DNA from: Acidimicrobiia bacterium
GTDB taxonomy: Bacteria > Actinomycetota > Acidimicrobiia > Spongiisociales > UBA5794
Length of the DNA: 64,000 bases
Assembly: GCA_030065575.1 (NCBI GenBank)
Contig: JASJDZ010000001.1
Coordinates: 1-64,000 of the forward strand
Direction: 5' to 3'
The notes beneath the pieces are model-generated. The model was not told the origin of the DNA. It made no database searches and saw nothing but the letters and a program-made list of their open reading frames with translations. The position numbers and the translations under genes were made by a program. Positions 16,556 through 25,223 of the stretch are shown here, one piece after another (the stretch's first letter is position 1; every line of letters begins with the position of its first letter).

Positions 16556-17185
16556 CTAGGCCTCCGCGAGGTCGAAGTCGGGAGTCACCAGGAAATCGGC
16601 AAGATGGCGGAGGCTCTGCACGACCTCATGTTCACGCTTCAGAACGCTGAGTCGGTACTCGTTCTGTGGTTCCTTGCCTCGCAACAGCTGTGCCTTCTTG
16701 GTGTCGTGGTAGGTCAGGTCGATGAGCACGCGCATGTCGGCGGCAACGTGAAGGGGGTATAGACCGTCAACGATGACCACCTTGATCGGGGCAAAGTCCG
16801 TATGCAGATCGTCGATCTGATCCGTCAGCAGGTCGATGCACGGCAGAACCGCAGTCTGGCCGTTGCGGAACGCGTCGAGGTGATCATCGAGTAGATCCCA
16901 GTCGATCTCACCCAACCCGATGCTCTCGATTCCGTTCTCCTTGCGCCACGCCTCACGATCCTGCGGACGGACCGTGTAGTAGTTGTCGATGTGCAGGATC
17001 TTGGCCAGCCGGCCTTCGTCTTTCAGCGCCCGCGCCACTACGTGGGCCAGCTCGGACTTGCCGGAGCCCGACTCCCCGCCGATTGCGACCACGACCTTGT
17101 CCGATTCGATCTCATTGACTCGTGCGACGATCTGAGCACCGGCTCGCTGGTGCTTCTCTGCGATGAGTAGTACGTCACCCAGCAT
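16556..17185 (-). CDS. Uridine-kinase-like P-loop phosphotransferase
   Basis: 209 aa. Walker A GGESGSGKSE, lid/base region with HIDNYYTVRPQDREAWR (the D-YY motif of uridine kinase/phosphoribulokinase relatives), and VVIVDGLYPL as the Walker-B-like strand. Clear member of the uridine kinase/PRK/pantothenate kinase superfamily, but the sequence does not fix the substrate. It follows the HAD-GH65 fusion by 12 nt on the same strand, with GGGGAAG upstream, so it may phosphorylate a sugar or nucleoside from that pathway. Confidence 0.8.
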   Translation of the reverse strand: MLGDVLLIAEKHQRAGAQIVARVNEIESDKVVVAIGGESGSGKSELAHVVARALKDEGRLAKILHIDNYYTVRPQDREAWRKENGIESIGLGEIDWDLLDDHLDAFRNGQTAVLPCIDLLTDQIDDLHTDFAPIKVVIVDGLYPLHVAADMRVLIDLTYHDTKKAQLLRGKEPQNEYRLSVLKREHEVVQSLRHLADFLVTPDFDLAEA

Positions 17186-17197
17186 GTCTTCCCCATC

Positions 17198-20100
17198 TCA
17201 CTCGATTTCAAACGTAGTCCACTGTCCGGCCGGCACAGTCTTCGTGGTACCGGCGACGGATACCTCGACTGAGCCGTTCACCCGCACATCGACCTTCTCA
17301 CGATCGATGACGAAGTTGTAGCAATGGCCCCGACGTCCGATGCTGAACCGCATACCTCGCCACTCCTTCGGAAGGCGGGGCGTGAGATGCACTGTCGACT
17401 CAACGAAGTCGAGGCCGGCGTACGCGTGGAGCGCCAGCAGGACCGTGCCCGCCATCACCCCGGTGTGGATCCCTTCCTTGGTGGTTCCTCCCTGCGTGTC
17501 GGCGATGTCACTGAGCAGCGCCTGGCGATAGAGATCCCAGCTGACCTCCGGGAAGCCGGCCTCGTTGGCCAGTTGCGCATGGACCAGGCGGCTTAGCGTG
17601 GAACCATGCGACGTCCGCTCGAGGTAGTACGCGAAGTTCTTACGCAGCAGATCAGGTCCCGGTTTGTGACCGAGCCAACTCAGGATTCTTCGCAATACGC
17701 GGTCCGGCAGGATGTAGAAAGGCATCAGCGCGTCCGCTTGCTTGGCGACCTTGTAGTCATCCGGCGACTTACCTTCTGCCTTGAGCAGGCGGTCCATGCG
17801 ACCAATCGAACCGTACCTGGCCCGGTACTCATCCCAGTCGAGATCGTCGAGCTCGAAGTAGCCGTCGAATTGCTCGAGGATGCCGTCCTCCGAGAACAAC
17901 AGATTGAGCCGTGCGGAGATATCGTCCCAGCCGTCGGACTCGTCGTCCTCGAGACCAGTCTTCTCGGCGATCCGCTGCCTCGCTTCCGGACCGACGAGCA
18001 GAAGAGCCTGCGCCGCCGTGCGCAGCAACCAGGCCACCATGATGTTCGTGTAGCTGTTGTCCTTGAGTCCGCCCGTCGTTGCCCCCGGATACTTCTCGTG
18101 GAACTCGTCGGGCCCCATGACCCCGGCGATTTCGTACCGCCCCGTATCTGGATTGAGCGTCGCGATACCTGCCCAGAACCGGGCTAGCTCGACGAGTGTC
18201 TCCGCGCCGTATTCCTGGAGGAATTCGACGTCCTCCGTAGCCCGGTAGTACTCCCAGACACCGTGAGCAACGGCAAGAGAAACGTGGCGCTGCAGAGAGC
18301 TGTAGTCATCACCCCACATACCGGAAATCGGGTTGAGATGAACCGTGGGAGTTTCTTCGCGACCATCGCTCCCACTTTGCCAGGGATACATGGCCCCTTC
18401 GTATCCATGCTCATTGGCATAGTCGCGAGCCTGGTCCAGCCGACGGTACCGATATAGCAGCGAACCCTTGGTGACTTCGGGATAGTGCAGGTTGTACAAG
18501 GGGAGGATGAAGATCTCGTCCCAGAAGATGTGGCCGCGATATGCCTCTCCGTGCAGACCGCGAGCGGGGATGCCGACGTCCAGCGCCGCGGTGTGCCGGG
18601 AGGCGGTGGCCATGCAGTGGTAGAGGTGGAGCCTCAGGATCTTCTGGCCCAGCCGATCGCCCTCGATCTCGATATCGATCTGCTCCCAGATCCTCCGCCA
18701 CGCCGCTTCGCTGGCTGCGACGATATCGGCATATGACACTGTCGACACGGCCCTGCGCGCCGATGCCAGCGGATCACTGTGGTCGTGGTCGTTCGATGTG
18801 AAGATACCGACGACCTTGTCTACCGCAAGGCCCTCTCCCTCGCCGACTTGCACACCAAACAAGCTGTATACAGCGGCGTCCTGGGCCTCCACCCGAACTA
18901 CGGGCTCCAGGTCGGTGCCGCCGAGTTGGGCGGAGAGGCGAGCCGCAGTCGCAACCTCGATTGCCGACTCGCTGGTACGCACCGTTACCGAGGTCACGTC
19001 CTCTTTGCTCACCACCCCGATCGGTTCCAGATGCTGATTCGCTAGGGCCGCGTAGCGTTCCACATTCCCGTTGACCACGCGACCGTCGAGGCCGGATCTG
19101 ATCGAGATCTTGCCCGAGTAGTTCAGCGGGGTGACGACGTAGCGCAATGCTGCGAGGTGGGGGTCGGCCATACTGGCGCAGCGCCACGACTCCACCAAAG
19201 TTTCCCTGCCCTGCTCGTCGCTGACCCGGACGGTTCGATGTAGGACACCGCTGCGGAAATCGAGACGTCGTGAGAACGCGAGAATCTCCCAGGCGTTCGG
19301 ATCGAACCAGTCTCCGCCATCGATGGAGAAAGTCATCGGAAGCCAGTTGGTGCAGTTCACTAGGTCCTCGTTGTCGACTTCCCTCCCCCCGATCTGCGAC
19401 CAAAGGCGGTTGTAGACGCCGGCGATGTAGGTCCCCGGGTAGTTGCGATGGCCTGCTTCGCATTCCTCCTGGGCGCCACGGGTGCCGAAGTAGCCGTTGC
19501 CGACGGTGAGTAGCGCCTCGCGGGTCGACTCCAGCTTCGGCAGGTACTCCGTATCGCTGAGCGACCAGTTCTCGGATTCGAGACCCTCGGTGAACCAATT
19601 TGCCAATCCGTCGTAGTCGATGTCGCCGAGGTCTTCGACAACCAGGTCGGCGCCGTTTGCACGGAGAGCGGCTGCGTTGTCCTCACGGGCGATCCCCAGT
19701 ACCAGCCCGAAGTTGCCGGCAGCACCGGCCTGAACTCCGGATACCGCATCTTCAACAACGATGGCGCGGTCGTAAGGGACGCCCAGGTTGTCGCTGGCAA
19801 CCGTGAAGATATCGGCCTCAGGCTTGCCACGCAGCCCCAGTTCGACGGACACGACCCCGTCTACGCGCGTATCAAACAGCTCGAGCAATCCAGTGGACTC
19901 GAGCACGGTTCGACAGTTCTTGCTCGAGGAGGCTACGCCGATGCCGATACCCCGGCGACGAAGATCCTCGATCAGATTCACGGAAGTCTCAAAGACCTCG
20001 GCGCCGCCCTGCCTGATGATCTCGTTGAATAGCTCGTTCTTCCGATTGCCCAGACCGTAAACCGTATCAACATTCGGCTCGTCCTCCGGATGACCAATCG

Positions 20101-20341
20101 GAATCTCCATGCCCCGTGACTCCAGGAATGACTCAACCCCTTTGTAACGAGGTTTGCCGTCAACGTAGGGGAGATAGTCGTGGGCATGGGTGAACTCACG
20201 GAAGGGCTCACCATATTCGGCTTCCCGGCGGCGCAGGTACTCGTCGAACATCTGCTTCCAGGCGCTGCTGTGCACCGAGGCGGTTGCCGTGATTACGCCA
20301 TCGAGGTCGAAGATGACTGCATCGAATGGTCTCTCCTGCAT
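17198..20341 (-). CDS. Fused beta-phosphoglucomutase (HAD) and GH65 disaccharide phosphorylase
   Basis: 1047 aa from the ATG at 20341; a GTG three codons upstream is less well spaced from GGAG. Residues about 1-250 are a HAD phosphomutase (FDLDGVITATASVHSSAW nucleophile loop, VASSSKN, KPEADIF, VVEDAVSGVQAG). Residues about 260-1047 are a GH65 protein: N-terminal beta-sandwich, (alpha/alpha)6 barrel with RGHIFWDEIF and the proposed catalytic Glu in VMGPDEFHEKYPG, then KQADALMPFY and the small C-terminal domain. GH65 enzymes phosphorolyse trehalose, maltose, kojibiose or nigerose to beta-glucose 1-phosphate, which the HAD half would convert to glucose 6-phosphate. The same domain order occurs in mycobacterial OtsB1-type proteins. 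Exact disaccharide undetermined. Confidence 0.9.
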   Translation of the reverse strand: MQERPFDAVIFDLDGVITATASVHSSAWKQMFDEYLRRREAEYGEPFREFTHAHDYLPYVDGKPRYKGVESFLESRGMEIPIGHPEDEPNVDTVYGLGNRKNELFNEIIRQGGAEVFETSVNLIEDLRRRGIGIGVASSSKNCRTVLESTGLLELFDTRVDGVVSVELGLRGKPEADIFTVASDNLGVPYDRAIVVEDAVSGVQAGAAGNFGLVLGIAREDNAAALRANGADLVVEDLGDIDYDGLANWFTEGLESENWSLSDTEYLPKLESTREALLTVGNGYFGTRGAQEECEAGHRNYPGTYIAGVYNRLWSQIGGREVDNEDLVNCTNWLPMTFSIDGGDWFDPNAWEILAFSRRLDFRSGVLHRTVRVSDEQGRETLVESWRCASMADPHLAALRYVVTPLNYSGKISIRSGLDGRVVNGNVERYAALANQHLEPIGVVSKEDVTSVTVRTSESAIEVATAARLSAQLGGTDLEPVVRVEAQDAAVYSLFGVQVGEGEGLAVDKVVGIFTSNDHDHSDPLASARRAVSTVSYADIVAASEAAWRRIWEQIDIEIEGDRLGQKILRLHLYHCMATASRHTAALDVGIPARGLHGEAYRGHIFWDEIFILPLYNLHYPEVTKGSLLYRYRRLDQARDYANEHGYEGAMYPWQSGSDGREETPTVHLNPISGMWGDDYSSLQRHVSLAVAHGVWEYYRATEDVEFLQEYGAETLVELARFWAGIATLNPDTGRYEIAGVMGPDEFHEKYPGATTGGLKDNSYTNIMVAWLLRTAAQALLLVGPEARQRIAEKTGLEDDESDGWDDISARLNLLFSEDGILEQFDGYFELDDLDWDEYRARYGSIGRMDRLLKAEGKSPDDYKVAKQADALMPFYILPDRVLRRILSWLGHKPGPDLLRKNFAYYLERTSHGSTLSRLVHAQLANEAGFPEVSWDLYRQALLSDIADTQGGTTKEGIHTGVMAGTVLLALHAYAGLDFVESTVHLTPRLPKEWRGMRFSIGRRGHCYNFVIDREKVDVRVNGSVEVSVAGTTKTVPAGQWTTFEIE

Positions 20342-20342
20342 G

Positions 20343-20376
20343 GTCTCCACTCCAAGCGACGCCTAGGAGTGGAGAC
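20343..20376. promoter_or_regulatory. 11-bp perfect inverted repeat over the HAD-GH65 promoter and RBS
   Basis: GTCTCCACTCC (20343-20353) and GGAGTGGAGAC (20366-20376) are perfect complements with a 12-bp spacer. On the minus strand the distal arm overlaps a candidate -10 (TAGTCT, 20378-20373) and the proximal arm contains the GGAG of the ATG at 20341. It could be a repressor operator or an RNA hairpin hiding the ribosome site. Confidence 0.6.
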
Positions 20377-20434
20377 TACTTCGCCGATTGGCCCCATGAT
20401 CGGCAACCATCCCGTTTCTGGTGGCGGGGTGGCT

Positions 20435-20440
20435 TAGAGT
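20435..20440 (+). promoter_or_regulatory. Leaderless -10 box
   Basis: TAGAGT, 6 nt before the ATG at 20447. Confidence 0.5.
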
Positions 20441-20446
20441 GCGCCC

Positions 20447-21061
20447 ATGACAACGACTCGACAAGCGATCGTCTTCGATCTCGGCGGGGTTCTCATCGAC
20501 TGGGACCCGCGCCACCTGTACCGCAAGCTCATTGGCGACGAAGCGGTGATGGAGATGTTCCTCGGGGAAATCGCAACCCTCCGGTGGAACGCCTATCACG
20601 ACGAAGGACGGCGCTGGAGTGATGGAGTTGCCATGCTCAGCGCCGTCTACCCGGAGTATGCCGACTGGATAGCTGCCTACATCGACCGGTGGGAGGAGAT
20701 GCTCAACGGGCCGATCGAGGGCTCGCTTCAGATCTTCACCGAACTCAAGGACCGGGGACAGGAGCTTCACGCCCTGACCAATTGGTCGGCCGAGACGTTC
20801 CCCATCGCACTGGAGGAGTTCGACTTCCTCGGATGGTTCGAAGACATCATTGTCTCGGGCGAAGAGCGCTTGAAGAAACCCGATCCGCGAATCTTCCACG
20901 TCCTACTCGAACGTATTGGTAGGACCGCGCCGGAGTGTGTGTTCATCGACGACAGCGAAGCCAACGTCGCCGCTGCCGCCGCCCTTGGGTTTGCCACTAT
21001 CCACTTCACCAGTCCTGAGCAGCTACGCCGGGACCTGACCGCGCTCGGCCTCCTCGATTGA
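20447..21061 (+). CDS. HAD-superfamily hydrolase (HAD-IA)
   Basis: 204 aa. Motif I DLGGVLIDWD (nucleophile Asp), motif II LTNWS, motif III Lys in KKPDPRIF, motif IV FIDDSEANV. The FDLGGVLID opening is typical of the YihX/haloacid-dehalogenase-like IA subgroup that dephosphorylates small sugar phosphates. Divergent from the HAD-GH65 gene, with its own leaderless promoter, so it could act on sugar phosphates of the same pathway; the specific substrate cannot be read from sequence. Confidence 0.88.
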   Translation: MTTTRQAIVFDLGGVLIDWDPRHLYRKLIGDEAVMEMFLGEIATLRWNAYHDEGRRWSDGVAMLSAVYPEYADWIAAYIDRWEEMLNGPIEGSLQIFTELKDRGQELHALTNWSAETFPIALEEFDFLGWFEDIIVSGEERLKKPDPRIFHVLLERIGRTAPECVFIDDSEANVAAAAALGFATIHFTSPEQLRRDLTALGLLD

Positions 21062-21127
21062 CCGGGAACCCCGGCTGGACTCGGGGACGTCATACCCATC
21101 GAACACAGAAACCAAAAGGATGGTTCG

Positions 21128-21613
21128 ATGAACAAGCTGTTGATCCTGGTTGCGGTATTGACGCTCGCCTTCGCCGCCTGCGGTGGCGCTGAGGACTCCG
21201 CCGCAGAGCTACCCACTAACGACGCCGCCGCGAGCGGATCGGCCGCAGGAGCCTGCCTCGAGGGTGACCCCGACTGCAATGACACACCGGCGGGCGCACC
21301 GCAAGACCTCCCGGAGCCCGGAACAGATGGCGATCCGGTCGCGAGCATGTCGATCGCTGATGCCGCTACCGCATCGGGCCAGGTGATGGTGACCGGCTTC
21401 CTCGTCGACGTTGCAGGAGAGTCACGGCTATGCGAAGCACTCGCTGAATCGTTCCCGCCGCAGTGCGGTGGCGCCAGCATTAGCTTGACCAGCCTCGATC
21501 AGATCGATCCCGACGAGCTCAAGACCGAGGGTGACGTGACCTGGACCGACTCTGTGGCAACCGTCTTCGGTGAGATGGTCGACGGCACCCTGGTGGTGAC
21601 ACCCGTCGAATAG
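21128..21613 (+). CDS. Small secreted lipoprotein, unknown function
   Basis: 161 aa, AAAGGA before the ATG. Signal peptide with lipobox AFAAC (Cys at about 18), an acidic/Ala-rich low-complexity linker, then a compact domain (about 75-161) that opens like an OB-type strand (GQVMVTGFLVDVAGESRLCEAL...CGGASISL). Four Cys residues after the lipid anchor (two linker, two domain) could form disulfides. No family recognised. Convergent with lutC, one base between stops. Confidence 0.7.
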   Translation: MNKLLILVAVLTLAFAACGGAEDSAAELPTNDAAASGSAAGACLEGDPDCNDTPAGAPQDLPEPGTDGDPVASMSIADAATASGQVMVTGFLVDVAGESRLCEALAESFPPQCGGASISLTSLDQIDPDELKTEGDVTWTDSVATVFGEMVDGTLVVTPVE

Positions 21614-21614
21614 C

Positions 21615-22274
21615 TCAACCGATCAGAACCACGCTCAGATAGCGGGGCCCATGCACACCGAGGGTGAGAATCGACTCGATATCTCCGGTGCGACTGGGCC
21701 CCGTTATCACGACCAGGTTTGAAGAGCGATCCCAGTCTGCTCGGGCTAGGGCGTGGTGCAGTGCGGGGACGATGGCATCGGTCCGAAGAACAACGATGTG
21801 GTGCTCAACCAGCAGCGAAGCCGACCGCGGACGACCGGGGCCGTGTTGCAGCACAACCGATCCCGTCGCGGCGATGGCGACATCGGCGCTCGTTATCCCA
21901 ATGGCCGCCCTCTCGACGCGTTGGTGATCGGAAGCACGGGTATCGCGACCAACTGCGGCGTCGATACGTTCCCAACCCTGTTCGGCCATGATGTCGTAGA
22001 GACCGGGCACGATCGGATCGAGCCCGTCCCAGGCCAGGTAGCCAGCTTGAGGGCCTGCTCTCTCGGTCGCCGCTATCCGGGGAATCGCCCGCAAGGCTGT
22101 CTCCGGTCGCTCGACCGGGACCACCTGAGCGCCGGCGTCGTCTGCGGCTGAGACAAAGCGCGCCACCGGATCCGCAAACTCGATCGGCGGCGCTGCCTGC
22201 GGGCCGGAGACATCGGGCAAACCGGCACCGCGCTGCGCGGCACGGACCCGAGCGAGGAACCGATCACGCTCCAC
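21615..22274 (-). CDS. lutC: LutC/YkgG-type LUD protein of lactate utilization
   Basis: 219 aa. GTG start at 22274 with GGAGG 7 nt upstream, inside the end of lutB; the longer frame upstream is the shadow of lutB. LUD domain: GITSADVAIAATGSVVLQHGPGRPRSASLLVEHHIVVL and VVITGPSRTGDIESILTLGVHGP, the classic LutC C-terminal motif. LutC is the third subunit of the L-lactate-oxidising LutABC complex that delivers pyruvate. Confidence 0.9.
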   Translation of the reverse strand: MERDRFLARVRAAQRGAGLPDVSGPQAAPPIEFADPVARFVSAADDAGAQVVPVERPETALRAIPRIAATERAGPQAGYLAWDGLDPIVPGLYDIMAEQGWERIDAAVGRDTRASDHQRVERAAIGITSADVAIAATGSVVLQHGPGRPRSASLLVEHHIVVLRTDAIVPALHHALARADWDRSSNLVVITGPSRTGDIESILTLGVHGPRYLSVVLIG

Positions 22275-23649
22275 GATTCCGCCTCCACCAATCGGAAAAC
22301 GTCTCAGGGGCGGGAGCCGGGAGATCCCGATGCTGTGTCCAGTTTCCCAGCACGCCGGGCAGGCGCCGCAGCCACCCATCCCGGCTCCACAGCCGACCCA
22401 ACCGGGCAGCGACCCGGGTGAGCAGACGGAACAGCCTCGGCCGCGTGGTCAAGCTTGCATACAGACGGATACTACGCCGGACCGCCGGTGTTGATCGATC
22501 AACACTCTGGCGGCGCAGCTCGACGAGAAGGCGAGGTATGTCGATACGGACGGGGCAGACCTCCTCGCAGGCTCCGCACAGGGAGGATGTCGCCGGCAGG
22601 TCGTGCCAATCCTCGAGGCCGAAGAGCGAGGGAGTTACCACCTTGCCGATCGGGCCGGCGTAGACCGACCCATAGGGGTGGCCGCCGAGATGGCGGTAAA
22701 CGGGGCATGTGTTGAGGCAAGCTCCGCAGCGGATGCAGTAGAGGATCTCCGCCGCCGACGACCCGAGAGTGGCACTGCGGCCATTGTCAACGATGACCAC
22801 GTGAAGCTGATCCGGTCCGTCCGGCTCGCCAGACCGGCGCGGTCCAGTCACGAGGTTCGTGTACGACGACAGACTCTGCCCCGTGGCCGAACGGGCCAGA
22901 ACCTCGAGCATCACAGCCAGGTCGGCGCGGGTAGGCACAACTCTCTCCATGCCCATCACTGCGACGTGTATCCGTGGAGCTGTGGTGCAGAGACGGCCAT
23001 TCCCTTCGTTGGTCACCAATGCCACTGAGCCATCGGCGGCCACTCCGAAGTTGACCCCGCTGATACCCATCTCAGCGGTGAGGAACCGCGGGCGGAGATG
23101 GCGGCGGGCGATGTTGTTGAGCTCCACGGGATCGTCGCTGTAGTCGACGCCGAGCTCGGCAACGAACAGATCGGCAATCTCGTACCGGTCCTTGTGTATG
23201 GCCGGAGCGATGAAGTGCGCAGGAGGTTGCCCGGCAAGCTGAACGATGAACTCACCGAGATCCGTCTCGATGGCCTCCACTCCGGCAGACTCGAGCGCCG
23301 CGTTGAGATCGATCTCCTCAGTGACCATCGACTTGACCTTGACGGCCCGCGTCACCCGCTCCGTGCGCGCTAGCTCGACGATGTACTCCCGCGCTTCGGT
23401 GGCATCAGCGGCGAAGAAGACCGTGCTGCCGGCACGCTCGGCTGCATCGGCGAAGCGGCCAAGTTGCTCATCGAGACTGGCCACTACCTCCGCCCGGATG
23501 GTCCGAGCGCGGTCTCGCATTTCCTCCATCTGGGGGAACGCTGCAGCTGCCGAAACGCGGTGTTCGTGACGGCCGCGCGACCCCAGGTCGATTGAGATGG
23601 GAACGCCTTCGGCAAACGCCTCCTGGATGCGCTCACGGAAGGTCGTCAT
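22264..23649 (-). CDS. lutB: LutB iron-sulfur lactate utilization protein
   Basis: 461 aa from the ATG at 23649. An N-terminal LUD domain (about 60-290, with TAEMGISGVNFGVAADGSVALVTNEGNGR) is followed by a two-cluster ferredoxin module, CIRCGACLNTCPVY and CGACEEVCPVRIDIP, giving two 4Fe-4S sites, and a basic C-terminal tail. The start overlaps the lutA stop by 4 nt and the end overlaps the lutC start by 11 nt. Electron-transfer subunit of the lactate oxidation complex. Confidence 0.93.
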   Translation of the reverse strand: MTTFRERIQEAFAEGVPISIDLGSRGRHEHRVSAAAAFPQMEEMRDRARTIRAEVVASLDEQLGRFADAAERAGSTVFFAADATEAREYIVELARTERVTRAVKVKSMVTEEIDLNAALESAGVEAIETDLGEFIVQLAGQPPAHFIAPAIHKDRYEIADLFVAELGVDYSDDPVELNNIARRHLRPRFLTAEMGISGVNFGVAADGSVALVTNEGNGRLCTTAPRIHVAVMGMERVVPTRADLAVMLEVLARSATGQSLSSYTNLVTGPRRSGEPDGPDQLHVVIVDNGRSATLGSSAAEILYCIRCGACLNTCPVYRHLGGHPYGSVYAGPIGKVVTPSLFGLEDWHDLPATSSLCGACEEVCPVRIDIPRLLVELRRQSVDRSTPAVRRSIRLYASLTTRPRLFRLLTRVAARLGRLWSRDGWLRRLPGVLGNWTQHRDLPAPAPETFSDWWRRNRGA

Positions 23650-24368
23650 TCTGGGTCTCCGGCAAGAACCTCGGCGATGTGCTTGACCGCAATGGGAATC
23701 CCGCGCCGCCGCAGCCCCCCACCAATGTGCATCAGGCAGGCAACATCGACCCCGGTCACAATGTCGGCGCCGCTGGCCTCGATACGATCGAGCTTCGTGT
23801 CCATCATGGCCGCAGAGACTTCGGGGACATTGATGGAGAAGAGACCCCCGAACCCGCAGCATTCGTCCTCGCCGTCGAGCTCCACCCTCTCGACACCGGC
23901 GTCATCGAGAAGCGTCTTTGGCTCGGCAACGACACCAAGCCAGCGGAGCCCGTGACACGAGGCGTGATAGGTAGCGAGCGCACAGCGCACCGGGCGGATA
24001 TCGATGCCTGCTTCCTCCACCAGGAACTGCGTCAGCTCACGGGTGCGCGCCGCGACCCGGGTCGCCTTGGCCGCATAGCCGGGCTCGGCTGCCACCAGCT
24101 CGGGAACGTGATGGATGAGCATGGCCGCGCACGACCCGGAGGGAACGACGATGGGCCCCTTAGTGACGTCGAGCACATCGAGGGTTTGCCGCGCCTGATC
24201 GATAGCCTCGTTGTGATAGCCGCCGTTGTAGGCAGGCTGACCGCAACACGTCTGATCCATGGGGAACTCGACATGGAAACCGGCCCGCTCCAACAGGGCC
24301 ACCGTGGCTTTGCCCACATCGGGGTAGAGGCTGTTGACCAGGCAGGTGACGAACAGCTGAACGGGCAT
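23646..24368 (-). CDS. lutA: LutA CCG-domain lactate utilization protein
   Basis: 240 aa. The ATG at 24368 (MPVQLFVTCLVNSLYPDVG) gives the standard LutA N-terminus; the upstream extension has coding shadows of the MerR gene. Two cysteine-rich CCG motifs, CCGQPAYNGG and DECCGFGGLFS, bind the noncubane iron-sulfur cofactor as in heterodisulfide reductase and GlcF. First gene of lutABC, 46 nt after the MerR gene and possibly cotranscribed with it. Confidence 0.93.
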   Translation of the reverse strand: MPVQLFVTCLVNSLYPDVGKATVALLERAGFHVEFPMDQTCCGQPAYNGGYHNEAIDQARQTLDVLDVTKGPIVVPSGSCAAMLIHHVPELVAAEPGYAAKATRVAARTRELTQFLVEEAGIDIRPVRCALATYHASCHGLRWLGVVAEPKTLLDDAGVERVELDGEDECCGFGGLFSINVPEVSAAMMDTKLDRIEASGADIVTGVDVACLMHIGGGLRRRGIPIAVKHIAEVLAGDPE

Positions 24369-24414
24369 GTCCGTCAGGCTACTTCCTTGTGCAGGCTCCG
24401 AAGCGACCCCAGCC

Positions 24415-25173
24415 CTACCGGGCGGCGTTGGCGGCGATTGCCGCAGCCATGTACGCGGCAAGTCCTTCGCCGTGCTTGTCGATGTTCTTCTGGAACCTCG
24501 CATCGGCTACGTACATCTGACCGAGCCCGGCGTGAATCTCGACGGGGCAGTCGTAGAACCAGCGAGAGATATGGGCACGATGCTCCTCGGCCAAATCCAT
24601 AGCTCTCGAGTCCTCCGGCGGGACGCCGTCTGCCATCAGCGCCACGAAAGACCGATAGATGCCTTCGCTCTCGTCCTTGATGGCTTGCCAATCACTCTTG
24701 CCGTAGCGTGCGGTGCGTTGCGCCGACTGTCTGTAGGCATCGGATTCGCCCCAGCGCTCCTCTGCCTCTGCCTCGTATTCCGCGGGATCGAAGTCGCCAA
24801 AGACCTCGAGTATGTCCTCATTAGACATCGTGACTCCATTCCGATGCGCCACAATCGCCCGGTCGACGGCATCGATCATCTCGAACAGACGATCAGCCTT
24901 CCTCTCGAGCAGGTAGCGCTGCTGCTGTAGAACCGCGGCCCGGTCGTAGTCGGGCCGGCTCGTGATTTCTCGTATTGCATCCAGAGAGAAGCCCAGCTCT
25001 CGATAGAACAGCACCTCTTGCAGCCGCTCTACCTCCACCGAGCTGTAGGTCCGGTAGCCGGATTGGGTACGCCCCGAGGGGACCACCAGGCCAATCTCGT
25101 CGTAGTGGTGCAGCGTGCGCACCGTCACCCCGGCGAGCTCGGCAAGCGAACCAACTGTGAGTTCTTCTCTCAT
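24415..25173 (-). CDS. TipA-like MerR-family regulator
   Basis: 252 aa; the ATG at 25173 is placed by the promoter. N-terminal MerR winged helix (TVGSLAELAGVTVRTLHHYDEIGLV, GYRTYSSVEVERLQEVLFYRELGFSL), a coiled-coil dimerisation helix (about 75-110), and a C-terminal TipAS-type ligand-binding domain (about 115-250; RWFYDCPVEIHAGLGQMYVADARFQKNIDKHGEGLAAYMAAAI). TipAS domains bind hydrophobic or peptide drugs and turn the protein into an activator. The perfect MerR operator in its own promoter indicates autoregulation. Whether lactate genes downstream respond to it is unclear. Confidence 0.92.
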   Translation of the reverse strand: MREELTVGSLAELAGVTVRTLHHYDEIGLVVPSGRTQSGYRTYSSVEVERLQEVLFYRELGFSLDAIREITSRPDYDRAAVLQQQRYLLERKADRLFEMIDAVDRAIVAHRNGVTMSNEDILEVFGDFDPAEYEAEAEERWGESDAYRQSAQRTARYGKSDWQAIKDESEGIYRSFVALMADGVPPEDSRAMDLAEEHRAHISRWFYDCPVEIHAGLGQMYVADARFQKNIDKHGEGLAAYMAAAIAANAAR

Positions 25174-25180
25174 GACGGGC

Positions 25181-25211
25181 ACCGTACACCCTCACGTTAC
25201 GTGAGGGTCAA
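25181..25211 (-). promoter_or_regulatory. MerR-type promoter/operator with 19-bp spacer, leaderless
   Basis: Minus strand: -35 TTGACC (25211-25206), 19-bp spacer, -10 TACGGT (25186-25181), ATG at 25173, so the transcript should start at about the start codon. Centred in the spacer is a perfect dyad of two 10-bp arms, ACCCTCACGT and ACGTGAGGGT (25188-25208), around one T. An over-long 19-bp spacer covered by a dyad is the hallmark of MerR-activated promoters. Confidence 0.85.
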
Positions 25212-25223
25212 GCGACTTGTTGA

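Noticed and set aside
17606-18187. 193-aa plus-strand frame inside the HAD-GH65 gene
   Set aside because: No ribosome site and antisense to conserved GH65 motifs; a compositional shadow.
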